The notes below the pieces were generated by a model. That model searched no databases and was not told the origin of the DNA. It was given only the letters and a program-made list of their open reading frames with translations. A DNA stretch of 64,000 bases from Bradyrhizobium lupini (GTDB lineage: Bacteria > Pseudomonadota > Alphaproteobacteria > Rhizobiales > Xanthobacteraceae). A program made the position numbers and the translations under genes. Positions 1-7,899 of this stretch are shown here, in pieces (position 1 is the stretch's first letter; every line of letters begins with the position of its first letter). Location: the NCBI RefSeq assembly GCF_040939785.1, contig NZ_CP162553.1, positions 6,777,001 through 6,841,000 of the forward strand, written 5' to 3'.

Positions 1-180
1 CGCGTCAACCACGCCGGGGATCTCCTGCCTCAGGTCGCCGCCCTCGCCGAACATGCGCCAAAGCCCCTCAGCGCCGTCGGCGCCGATCATCGAGCGGCTC
101 CGGTCGATCAGCCACGCGAACGCATCGTCCCAGCGTGTGTGCAACAAAAGGGTAAGTGCCGGATGCGGGAGATCGGTCAT
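1..180 (-). CDS. hypothetical protein, N-terminal part (runs off left edge)
   Basis: A leftward gene starts with ATG at 180 and stays open to the window edge, giving 60 residues. It begins MTDLPHPALTLLLHTRWDDA and is rich in Trp, Arg and Asp. Its ATG overlaps the TGA of the small upstream frame (177-296) as ATGA, the usual sign of translational coupling. I do not recognise the family. The context is the left part of a mobile-element-like region. The function is unknown and the C-terminus cannot be seen. Confidence 0.5.
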   Translation of the reverse strand, partial: MTDLPHPALTLLLHTRWDDAFAWLIDRSRSMIGADGAEGLWRMFGEGGDLRQEIPGVVDA

Positions 181-296
181 CGTTCGTCCTCCTCGGGCCG
201 CGGCGGGGGCGGCGGCGCGCTCTCGGCGCGGTCCTCTTCGACCGTCCGGCGCCAGTAAGCTTCGGTAGACGAATCCTTGGTAGAAGCGTATGCCAT
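177..296 (-). CDS. 39-residue acidic Pro-rich small protein
   Basis: This small leftward frame starts at ATG 296 with a weak GCAGG upstream. It encodes MAYASTKDSSTEAYW followed by an acidic stretch, six prolines and a PEEDER tail. The TGA is shared with the ATG of the next gene as ATGA, which is the main reason to believe it. The frame extends upstream without a stop, but that longer version is antisense to the gene at 370-861 and reads as low-quality protein, so the short start is preferred. It has no recognised family and could be a coupled leader peptide. Confidence 0.4.
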   Translation of the reverse strand: MAYASTKDSSTEAYWRRTVEEDRAESAPPPPPRPEEDER

Positions 297-369
297 CGTG
301 TACCAACCTGCCATCATTGGGTAGGTTTGTAGACCACAGTGTGTGCCATTGCAATGAAGGACTTGAATC

Positions 370-861
370 ATGGCTAAGGATTCGAAAATACCGGGCTTCC
401 ACGGCCACGGCCGCCTTCCGCCGCGCCCATCCGCCGAGGCGGCGAGCGAGGCAAAAGCAAATCGACTTACGCTCCGGATGCACCCAGATATTTTGGAGTT
501 GCTGTCCATGCGGGCGGCCGAGCGCGGGGTCTCGCGCTCCCACCTGGTCGAGCAAATTTTGGTTGGGATGATGAGGGCCGACCCCCGCAATCCAAGGCTG
601 GATCCGGTCGGGCGGATCGTCCCCGACTCCGAAAGCCCGCTCGCGCTCCGCGAGAGGAGCCCCGTGCAACTTGCTGACAAATGGCGCAAATTCGCCACGG
701 CTCACGAAATCGTGATCGGAGCGCCACCATCGCAAGAATGGCTCGACGATCCGAAAACATACTGGGACGGCGTCCCGCACGCGGACCGAGGGCCGGTCGA
801 ACAGGATGAGACCCCTGAGGCAGCGCGCGCCTACGTCCGTCGCCGGCGCAACCTGGACTGA
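370..861 (+). CDS. hypothetical protein with ribbon-helix-helix-like core
   Basis: This 163-residue protein starts with MAKDSKIPGFHGHG. Residues about 35-62 (NRLTLRMHPDILELLSMRAA, then ERGVSRSHLVEQIL) have the strand-helix-turn-helix pattern of ribbon-helix-helix DNA-binding or antitoxin proteins. The C-terminal 90 residues are charged and unassigned. It diverges from the coupled small genes on the left, so the 297-369 gap probably holds both promoters. A DNA-binding regulator of the mobile region, or an antitoxin without a visible toxin, are both possible. The family call is inference from the sequence pattern only. Confidence 0.55.
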   Translation: MAKDSKIPGFHGHGRLPPRPSAEAASEAKANRLTLRMHPDILELLSMRAAERGVSRSHLVEQILVGMMRADPRNPRLDPVGRIVPDSESPLALRERSPVQLADKWRKFATAHEIVIGAPPSQEWLDDPKTYWDGVPHADRGPVEQDETPEAARAYVRRRRNLD

Positions 862-880
862 GCGACGATTCTAGTCTCGT

Positions 881-997
881 AATCTCGTTTGTTGTCGGAT
901 CAATGGGTTAGCCGAGTCGGCCTCCGGTTCCGACATTACGAATCTAGAATTGTCGACGGCCAAGCCGACGATGACGACATTACGAATCTCGAATTGT
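881..997 (+). repeat. iteron-like direct repeats upstream of the rep-like gene
   Basis: Two 22-base copies beginning GACATTACGAATCT lie at 932-953 and 976-997. They differ at one base and are exactly 44 bp apart. A degenerate third copy (AATCTCGTTTGTTG) starts near 881. They sit about 120 bp before the replication-initiator-like gene. Direct repeats with regular spacing next to a rep gene are typical of iterons at plasmid origins. That role is inferred. Confidence 0.45.
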
Positions 998-1113
998 TGG
1001 AACCGGGCGAGGGGTGGCTCGGAGGCGTCCGGGCACACTAGGGCGCCACCTGTGTATTTCGAGTCCTTGCGGGTTGCGCGCGTAGCGGCTATCGTATCCC
1101 CTGGATCGACAGC

Positions 1114-3405
1114 ATGCACACCGCCCAGACCAGCCAGGACCAAGGACTCGCGCCCGCCATCTGCGGTGGCGGCGAAGCGTCGTGCGCCTACTCGCCCGAG
1201 GTCCAGGCCATGCTGCAGCCCGAACCGGGCACGCTGGAGCTGATCGCGCGCGTGGAGGCGCGGCTGGCCGAGATGGCGGATGCCGCACCTGTGCCCGCCG
1301 ACTGGACCCCGAGCTGGTCCTGGAAGCGTGGCGAGGAGTGGCAAGGATTCCCGTGGGAGCAGGAGGCGCGCCGTCGCGAGGAGATCGCGCCGACGATCGA
1401 CCACCGCCGGGTCGTCACGCTGTTCGACGCCTACGGCAACGAGCGCGTGATCACCCAGCCTTTGCCGCAGTCCGAGCGCTTCGACCCGGCGACCATCGCC
1501 CCGAGGAAGCGCGCTAATTTCGAAAAAAAAATGGCTCAAGCGCAACGCCGACGCCAAGCAGAACCGGAAGATGAGCTCCATGATGGAGCTCGCCAACCGG
1601 ATCCTCGACGAAGAGCTTGAGGACGAGAAGCCGAAGAGGGCTCGCGCTCCGAAGAAGATCGAGAACGATCCAGTGAAGGCGAAGGCCCAGGCCGAAGCCA
1701 TCGAGCGCGCCACGTTCAAGCGCGAGAAGCCGGAGCGCGAGCGCCAGCGCCGGGCGGACCGCTTGGAAGTCGGTTTCGTTCAGAACGGCATGGTGATCCG
1801 CGCCGACCGCACCTTTATGCCGTTCTCCGACTGCTATAAGGACCCCGACGGCAACGGTACGGCCCTGTCGTCCGAGCTCGGCATCATGGGTCTGGCGCTC
1901 TACAACGCCCGCCTGCCGAAGGACGCGCAGTACGGCCTGAACAAAAGGGAGGTCTACGACGGGGCCTCGGAAGAGGCGCTGTTCCTGCGCGACCGCGAGT
2001 ATCTGACGATTGGCTGGTGGAAGGTCCGGGGCCAGCTCGTCTGTGACCTCGACGGCAAGTGGAAGAGCCTCAAGCAGCTGCGTAGGGACCTCGTCCGCGT
2101 GCTCGGCGTCGGCCTGCTGCCGGCCCTGATCGTCTATCGTCTCGACAAGGACGGAAACGTCGAGAATCCACACCTCATCTGGATTCTCCCCCCGGTGCCG
2201 AAGTCGGCGTCTGCGGCAAGTCGCGGACGGCCCCGGTGAGAACATTCAACATGATCCAGGACGCGCTCGTCAGCGCGCTGATCCCGCTCGGCGCGGATCC
2301 TGGCCACGAGAACAAGGGCAAGACCAAGAATCCGCTGGCGCCCAGGTGGAGCGTCGCCTGCTTCGAGAACTTCCCGGACCTCAAGGATTTCGCCGCCGGC
2401 CTGCCGACGCTCGCCGTCGACCGCAAGGCGATGCGCCGCCAGCATGCGAAGCTGAAGAATGCGGGCGAGGAGCTGGCCGAGCCCACGCAGTCCAACTTCC
2501 GCTACAACACCATGAACGACTGCTGGAAAGAGGCGATCACCGAAGGATTCCGTACGCACGATCAGGCGTTCCTGTCGGCGCTGAAGGCGCCGTCGTCGAC
2601 CGCCTACGGCGAATGGCTCAAGGGTGCGGGCATCCCGCTCATCCGCCAGGCCCTCGGCATCCCTCCCGGCGAGGAGCTGCCGGAAGACGTGCGCAAGATC
2701 ATGCGCAAGCAGCTCAGGTGGCGCTGCGCCAACCGGCCCTCCATCAAGACCCGCTACTACGACGGCGACAACCGCGGCCGCGACGCGCTGGTTCACGAGG
2801 CCGAGGGCCTGGTCGGCGCCGAGCTGCCGGAGGCTCGTAAGGCCCAAGGCGGCAAGCGCAAGGAAACGGCGGGCACGATCACCCGAGCCAACCAGGGCGC
2901 GGACTCCCGTGCGATCATCCAGGCGCAGCTCGAGCTGTACGCTAGGCTCGGCTTCGACCTCCACGACACGGAGGGTGTCGCCAGCTTCATCATCAGGTCC
3001 GGCCGACGTGAGAAGTCTTGCGTTTACAAGTGGCTGAAGGTGCTCCTACCGTCATTCCGCGATGCTTCCAGATATATAGCAAGGAATGATACCGGCTCAA
3101 TCGAACAGCCTTCCCTCGTCTTCGAAGCCATCGAAGTCGCCATCGTGCCGGCTCCGGCCACCGTTCTCGTGTCCGATGCGAACGTCGCCAGCGCAGCGGT
3201 CGCCACCGGCAACACCGACCAGCCCCTCGCTGATCCGTCCTGTCGTCCTGCGGAGCCATCGTCGTCGACGCATGCGTGCCGTCGCCTGCCACGCCACGTC
3301 GGTAGTCCACCCTCGCATTCGTCGACGTGGATGCATTGGGGTGGTCGTCGCATCGACATCGACGGCGAGGGTGTGTTGCACGCCGACCACGAGACCGTGC
3401 AGTAG
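1114..3405 (+). pseudogene. Replicase/RepA-like replication initiator, frame broken twice
   Basis: Three overlapping frames join into one protein of about 763 residues. The first runs from ATG 1114 to the A9 run at 1523-1531, and removing one A continues it in the frame that holds MSSMMELANRILDEE. Adding one C to the C6 run at 2188-2193 then joins to the last frame. The join gives NPHLIWILPPGAEV, followed by ADPGH and KTKNPLAPRW. This is the pattern of the Replicase (PF03090-type) primase-polymerase domain in ColE2-like initiators (H-L-x-W, then aDP...tKNPL..rW). A charged N-terminal 300 residues and a helical region after residue 560 (ending near YKWLK) flank it. Both breaks are at homopolymers, so indel errors, transcriptional slippage or decay are all possible. 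Iteron-like repeats lie upstream. Confidence 0.6.
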
Positions 3406-3673
3406 GCCGACAGCCGCGAGGCCTGACGCCTCCCGACGCGCAGCCATCGCCGGCAAGCCCGGCCACTCCTAGAATCTCCTCTCCTCGACGTCTGCCGTAG
3501 CGCCGCAGGCTGGTGCCATCGATGGCGCAGCACGCTGTGGGCGCGAACGCACCGCCTGCGGCGCCCTGGTCGCATGGCCTCCGGCCTCATCGCCCACTTC
3601 GGCTTTGCAGGCGCAGCCCGTAGAATCCCCAGCAGGTGGCCGGTCAGCCGGCTGACATGTTGTGGAGGCAACG

Positions 3674-4144
3674 ATGACGAAACAGAGCATGCTCACCCCG
3701 GAGGACGTCGACAAGATCGCGGAGCTCGACGACACCAGCAAGACGATGTTCTTCCGTGACCCCATGCGGCCGGACGCGCGGTTCACCAAAAGCAGTCGCC
3801 GCGTCCCGCAGGAGGTGAAGCGGGCCCAGGGCAGGATGCGGACGGCGCGCTGGCGCTCGTCGATGGACCAGCGCACAGCTCCGACGGCCGAGCAGGTGGC
3901 CATGGCCATGGTCGTGGCGCTGACGACCATGCCGAACGTCGGAATCCTGAGCGAAGAGGACGTCGCCATCGTGCGGCGCGCGTTCGCCTATCTGAGGGCG
4001 AACGGATTCGACGTCGAGGAGGCGAAGTCGACTCTGCGTCGCATGAGAACTCGTCTCGTAGACCCGCTCGACCGTCAGGGTGAAGAATCAGAATCCTGCG
4101 GCCCGCCCATCCGGCCGGACGCGTGGGGGCCGGCGCTGTTCTAG
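3674..4144 (+). CDS. hypothetical protein of the mobile region
   Basis: This 156-residue basic protein starts MTKQSMLTPEDVDKIAELDD. The start is ATG 3674, chosen because GGAGG lies 6 bases before it; a GTG 12 bases further up would put the Shine-Dalgarno inside the gene. The middle is Arg-rich (residues 40-65). The C-terminal half is predicted helical, with the sequence ILSEEDVAIVRRAFAYLR. I do not recognise the family. It follows the rep-like gene on the same strand, with a terminator-like element downstream. Confidence 0.55.
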   Translation: MTKQSMLTPEDVDKIAELDDTSKTMFFRDPMRPDARFTKSSRRVPQEVKRAQGRMRTARWRSSMDQRTAPTAEQVAMAMVVALTTMPNVGILSEEDVAIVRRAFAYLRANGFDVEEAKSTLRRMRTRLVDPLDRQGEESESCGPPIRPDAWGPALF

Positions 4145-4171
4145 AGGCGATTGGCCCGTAGTCATACTGCC

Positions 4172-4323
4172 GTTGACCTTCGCCGGAACGCCGGCGACCA
4201 TGATCGCTCTCAGGCAGCCGGATGAAGCCCGGCTGGATGGGTTGACAAACTGGGCCGGGAGACCGGGCCTATTTTTTTGTCGGCACGACAGCGGAGCCCT
4301 GTTGACCTTCGCCGGGGCCGGCG
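4172..4323 (+). repeat. two copies of GTTGACCTT + CGCCGG hairpin
   Basis: The 15-base string GTTGACCTTCGCCGG occurs at 4172-4186 and at 4301-4315. In both copies the CGCCGG is the left arm of a perfect 6-bp hairpin closed by CCGGCG (4191-4196 and 4318-4323), although the loops differ (AACG and GG). Keeping the stem while the loop changes suggests selection on structure, for example as a protein-binding or replication site. This is an inference. Confidence 0.5.
4253..4278 (+). terminator. probable intrinsic terminator
   Basis: An imperfect GC stem (GGCC-G-GG, AGA loop, CC-G-GGCC) is followed directly by TATTTTTTT. It lies about 110 bases after the stop of the 156-residue gene, and between the two GTTGACCTT hairpins. 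Confidence 0.5.
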
Positions 4324-4380
4324 CGATCGTCCTGTTGCTGCATGTCGATCCAACTCGCTCCGCGAGGACACGCCGCACCT

Positions 4381-4425
4381 GAAGCCCCGCAGCACTCACC
4401 CCGGTGAGACCCCCTGCGGGGCTTC
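4381..4425. repeat. nested perfect palindrome (12-bp stem with inner 6-bp stem)
   Basis: GAAGCCCCGCAG at 4381-4392 pairs exactly with CTGCGGGGCTTC at 4414-4425. Inside it, CTCACC (4395-4400) pairs with GGTGAG (4403-4408). There is no T-tract, so it is a cruciform-type element or a factor-dependent terminator rather than a classic intrinsic terminator. Confidence 0.55.
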
Positions 4426-4491
4426 TCGCGTTCAGGGTCATGTCGACCGGATCGTTTGCTGACGTTGTCACCGGTGACTGACAATGCGTGC

Positions 4492-4740
4492 ATGGACAGC
4501 ACGCGCAAGCGCACAGGCAAAGACAGGACGGCGGCATACCGGGCACGCCTCGCGGACTCGCGCGAGCCTCCGGCGTACGTCGTCGCCAACGCATGCGCAG
4601 CCGCCGTCATCGAGGCAAGGATGAACGGCGAGACCGGCCTCGACCCGGCCATGTTCATCGAGCGCGCAGCCGAGATCGTCGTCGCCGGAGGCAAGTACAG
4701 CCAAAAGGGATTCGACAACGTGCTCGCCCGCTTCACATAG
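4492..4740 (+). CDS. small hypothetical protein
   Basis: This 82-residue protein starts at ATG 4492 (MDSTRKRTGKDRTAAYRARL). The N-terminus is basic. An alanine-rich middle with YVVANACAAAVIEARM is predicted helical, and the C-terminus reads FIERAAEIVVAGGKY. The whole is compatible with a small DNA-associated or recombination accessory protein, but no family is recognised. It lies just after the nested palindrome and 26 bases before the next gene on the same strand, so the two probably share a transcript. Confidence 0.5.
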   Translation: MDSTRKRTGKDRTAAYRARLADSREPPAYVVANACAAAVIEARMNGETGLDPAMFIERAAEIVVAGGKYSQKGFDNVLARFT

Positions 4741-4766
4741 CCGGGCAACCGACGCCGGAGGCTCGC

Positions 4767-5145
4767 ATGACGCTCAAGCCGCGCACGCCGATGACGGCGC
4801 TCGACGCTCAGGTCTACGGACGCCTGGCGCGGTCTCGATGCAGCCAGCCAGCGCCGACAAGCGCTTCCGAGCCCAACTCGCCGAACGCAACGTCGCGGTC
4901 CGCGGACTCGCCGCGGGCGTGCGGAAGCACATGCACGATCTGGCGCACAAGTATCGCAAGCAGATCGGGCGACCGTACGCCGAGATCAAGCCCGAGCCGA
5001 TCTGGTCCGGCGACAGGCCGACCAGATGGCGTGGGGGCGGTGGAATCGCTCGCAGTGCGTCGTGGGCCACGGCTCGCCCACGCCGGCCCTCATCACGCGC
5101 ATTGGCACGCCACCGAGGCTCGGCTTCGGGCTGGCAAATGGGTGA
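4767..5145 (+). pseudogene. hypothetical protein, frame broken twice
   Basis: A gene with a good Shine-Dalgarno (GGAGG) starts at ATG 4767 with MTLKPRTPMTALDAQVYGRL. Adding one G at 4831-4832 carries it into MQPASADKRFRAQLAERNVA. Adding one G to the G5 run at 5033-5037 then carries it into WNRSQCVVGHGSPTPALITR and a TGA at 5145. The joined protein is about 126 residues with consistent composition across both joins. The function is unknown. Each break is a single base in a G run, so sequencing error is plausible. Confidence 0.45.
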
Positions 5146-5713
5146 TTGAGCCTCACCGGTGACGCGTCACGCCTAACGGTCGTCCATAAATAGGGAAGGA
5201 AACCACTGCGAGACAGATCGGCTTTTCCGTGGATTTCTGTGAGCGCGACCTGGCTGGGGTGAGGGAGCACGGGATCCCAAAAGCTGCGCATGCGTCACCG
5301 CCGTCGCGCGCTGTTTGTGTCCGCGTCGGGGCCATCGCCGTTGTGCATTTAACTCATCTCGTCGCTGCTCGATTGTGTGGCTCGCTTCTTGACCGTCATC
5401 CGATTGGAAATTTTCCACAGCTAATCAAATGGCCCTGACGCCCGTGCAGATACAGCGATTGGACGGCTTTCCCTCGGACGGAAGTTTTGATGCAGACCCT
5501 CATCCTTGCCGCTCGCAGCTGCCTCTTCGCCGGCAGGAAGGGCCTTCTCTAAATGCCATCCGGGAAAGTCGACAATCGGTGTTGCGTGCCGACTTCTCCG
5601 CTCGCGATCGCTTTGCTCGACAGAATCGAAAGTGTATTTTCGAGATAGCGACGCCCGAAGCGCGGCAGAAAGCGAGCATATGCATGGTCATGATCTCCAA
5701 AGAGGAGCAGCCG
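5146..5713. other. intergenic stretch, nothing assignable
   Basis: No reading frame here has convincing composition or a ribosome binding site. The AT-richer part around 5340-5430 may hold the promoter of the gene at 5714. No repeat or RNA gene was seen. Confidence 0.4.
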
Positions 5714-6115
5714 ATGATGTCTGAAAGTCAGGAAGTCGCGCACGGAGCCCTCAATGCGGCGCGCGGAATGTTGCACCGGTTTGATCCTAAGCCGGGTGAC
5801 GGTGCGACGATCGCGCACCTCTACGACCGAGATGCGGGTACGGTCATTTCGGTCTCAGTCGAGAGCAACCACGTTTACGTGGTCGTGCAGGAGGATGCCG
5901 CCGTGCGGACGGAAAGTTCCGACCTGCAGACGTACGCGTACACGCCCAATCCGGAGGGACGGATTACGACGTTCCGTCGTAAAGTTTCGAGGCCTCCAAC
6001 ACTGCGTGGTGCATGGAAATGTTGCTGGCGCGATCCAGGTAGCGCGAGGTGGTACCACTCGAATGAGCCGCGTGTCACGTTCGGATACCGGCGGAAATAC
6101 AGCTCTGCTGGCTGA
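5714..6115 (+). CDS. hypothetical protein
   Basis: The start is ATG 5714 (or the adjacent ATG 5717), placed behind GAGGAG at 5702-5707. The product has 133 residues and begins MMSESQEVAHGALNAARGML. Residues about 20-75 alternate strands (GTVISVSVESNHVYVVVQED), suggesting a small beta-rich domain. The last 45 residues are Trp/Arg-rich and read less like natural protein, so the true end may be earlier or lost. It lies immediately upstream of the integrase fragment. Confidence 0.4.
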   Translation: MMSESQEVAHGALNAARGMLHRFDPKPGDGATIAHLYDRDAGTVISVSVESNHVYVVVQEDAAVRTESSDLQTYAYTPNPEGRITTFRRKVSRPPTLRGAWKCCWRDPGSARWYHSNEPRVTFGYRRKYSSAG

Positions 6116-6149
6116 GCGCTGGACTTGGACAAGTCAGACCCGAGTAATA

Positions 6150-6721
6150 GGCATGGGCCCACGGATCAAGCCCTCGCCCGAGAAGACCAAGACATGGCGC
6201 GTAGTGCCCATCCACTCGCACATCATCGAGCAAGGCCCGAAGGTCAGCGTTTCCTGGACTATGTGGCGCTCCGCACCAAGCTCAAGAAGCCGCTGTTCTA
6301 CGATCCGGAGCGCCGCCGCGGTGGAACTGTGCGGCATCCGCAATTCCACAAGATCGCCGAACGGATCGGCGAATGGGTGCATGGCCTCGGGATCCCGTAC
6401 GACGTCAAACCGAACCACGGATGGCGACACCTGTTCAAGAGCGTGGCCAGGCACGTCAAGATGGACCGCGAGGTTGAGGGTTTCATCACGGGCCACCGCC
6501 CGAAGGATTCCAATGCGGGCAACGACTATGGAGACCGTTGGATCGAGACCATGGCGGCGGAGATCGAAAAATATCCGCGCTACGACATCCCGGCTCTGAA
6601 CTCTCCGCCAGTGCCGCACAAGCGGCGTCGACGCACTAACTTCGACGTCGCGGCCGCGAAGGCAGCCAAGCAAAAGCGCAAGGCAGCACGCGCGAGGCGA
6701 GCTCCAGATGGTGCTAGTTAA
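6150..6721 (+). pseudogene. tyrosine integrase, C-terminal remnant
   Basis: The part from about 6150 (PEKTKTWRVVPIHSHIIEQG) continues after adding one C at 6236-6238 into FLDYVALRTKLKKPLFYDP. It then carries the catalytic HGWRHLF box (residue pattern H-x-x-R-H), ITGHRPKD, and a Tyr in NAGNDYGDRW. These match the second half of the phage integrase catalytic domain. The N-terminal core-binding domain and the first catalytic Arg are missing, so the gene is truncated as well as frame-broken. The tail is Lys/Arg-rich. Its position at the right end of the rep-like region fits an integrated mobile element. No tRNA or att duplication was found beside it. Confidence 0.7.
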
Positions 6722-6903
6722 CCGGAGGAGGGAGCTGGCGGCGGGGAAAGTGGGAATCTCTCCCCCGATGCCCCCAATGCGCGAAAATCCGCGGAAAACA
6801 AGGATTCCTAAAAAGCCCGGCCGAGTTTTGTGACCACCGGTGTGTACCACCTGTTCGGCCGATTCGGCCGTCAATCTCGGCCGATTTGGAGGCGAATGCG
6901 GAC

Positions 6904-7797
6904 CTAGTGCTGCAAGGCCAAGCCTTCCATGGCCTCCGCCAGCATCCAATCACGGAACGCCATCGCCGGCGCATTGCTCTCTAGCAACGGCGGATGAACG
7001 AGGAAGTGCGATAATGGCAGGCGGCAGTTATGGTCGGACAACCGGACCAATTTGCCGTTGAGCAGATCGGCGCGAGTGACCGAGCGGCGCGCGAGCGCAA
7101 TTCCTTGCCCGTCGATCGCCGCCTCCATCAGCAGATTCGCATCGGCGAAGGAGTTGCCGACGATCTTCCGGTCGATCTGCACTCCGAGCGATTTGAACCA
7201 GGTCGACCAGGGGACGTTCGGATCGATTAACAACCGCTCATTCACGAATGCCGACGGGTCTCGCGTGAACTGCCCTCCGTTGTAGCGCGGGCTGCAGACC
7301 GGGAAGATCTCCTCGTCCATCAGCCGGATGGCGTGAAGCCCCTTCCAGGTTCCGGTGCCGAGACGTAACGCGATATCGACCTTGTCCGACTTGAAATTGG
7401 CGAGTTGCCGATCCGACTTCACGTTGACGTGGATGTGGGGGTAATGCTCGTTGAATCGGGGCAAGCGCGGCAACAGCCAGCGGGCCGCCATCACCGGTAG
7501 CAAGCTCACCGTGACTTCGGCATCCATGGGGGAAGATCTCAGCGAAGTGAGTGCCCCGGTTAGTTCGGCTAACGAGCGCGCAACTCGATCATAGAGACGT
7601 CGCCCGTCCGGCGTGGGTACCATTCGGTGCCCCATTCGCTCGAAAAGCTTGATCCCGACCCGCTCTTCGATCTGCCGAATCCTTTGGCTTACCGCTCCAT
7701 GAGTGATGTGAAGTTCTTCAGCCGCTCTGGAATAGCTGCCATGACGAGCGGCGACCTCAAACACGCGCATGGCTTCGAGTGGCGGTAAACGGACCAT
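6904..7797 (-). CDS. LysR-family transcriptional regulator (GcvA-like)
   Basis: This 297-residue DNA-binding regulator has an N-terminal winged helix-turn-helix (AARHGSYSRAAEELHITHGA, VSQRIRQIEERVG), residues about 8-65. A type 2 periplasmic-binding-like effector domain follows (from about residue 85, LLPVMAARWLLPRLPRF). The start MVRLPPLEAM at 7797 is chosen because it matches the usual GcvA-like N-terminus; a TTG at 7833 would swallow the palindrome at 7806-7822. It is divergent from the MATE exporter gene at 7900, and LysR proteins commonly control the divergent neighbour. The effector is unknown. Confidence 0.85.
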   Translation of the reverse strand: MVRLPPLEAMRVFEVAARHGSYSRAAEELHITHGAVSQRIRQIEERVGIKLFERMGHRMVPTPDGRRLYDRVARSLAELTGALTSLRSSPMDAEVTVSLLPVMAARWLLPRLPRFNEHYPHIHVNVKSDRQLANFKSDKVDIALRLGTGTWKGLHAIRLMDEEIFPVCSPRYNGGQFTRDPSAFVNERLLIDPNVPWSTWFKSLGVQIDRKIVGNSFADANLLMEAAIDGQGIALARRSVTRADLLNGKLVRLSDHNCRLPLSHFLVHPPLLESNAPAMAFRDWMLAEAMEGLALQH

Positions 7798-7805
7798 TTT
7801 TAGAT

Positions 7806-7822
7806 TGTTAGTTTTGCTAACA
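7806..7822. promoter_or_regulatory. inverted repeat, candidate LysR operator
   Basis: TGTTAG and CTAACA form a perfect 6-bp inverted repeat with a 5-base spacer, and it includes a T-N11-A core as in LysR boxes. It lies between the divergent LysR and MATE genes, close to the regulator start, where an autoregulatory site is expected. Confidence 0.5.
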
Positions 7823-7899
7823 GAGCGTGTCAATTCATATGGTTGGGCCGCGTTCGGCGGCCGTGGTCATGTCGCTCTCTGCAACGAGAGGAAGTGATC

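Noticed and set aside
6722..6903. att site or tRNA beside the integrase remnant
   Set aside because: No cloverleaf-capable sequence and no matching repeat on the left side of the element was found within the window.
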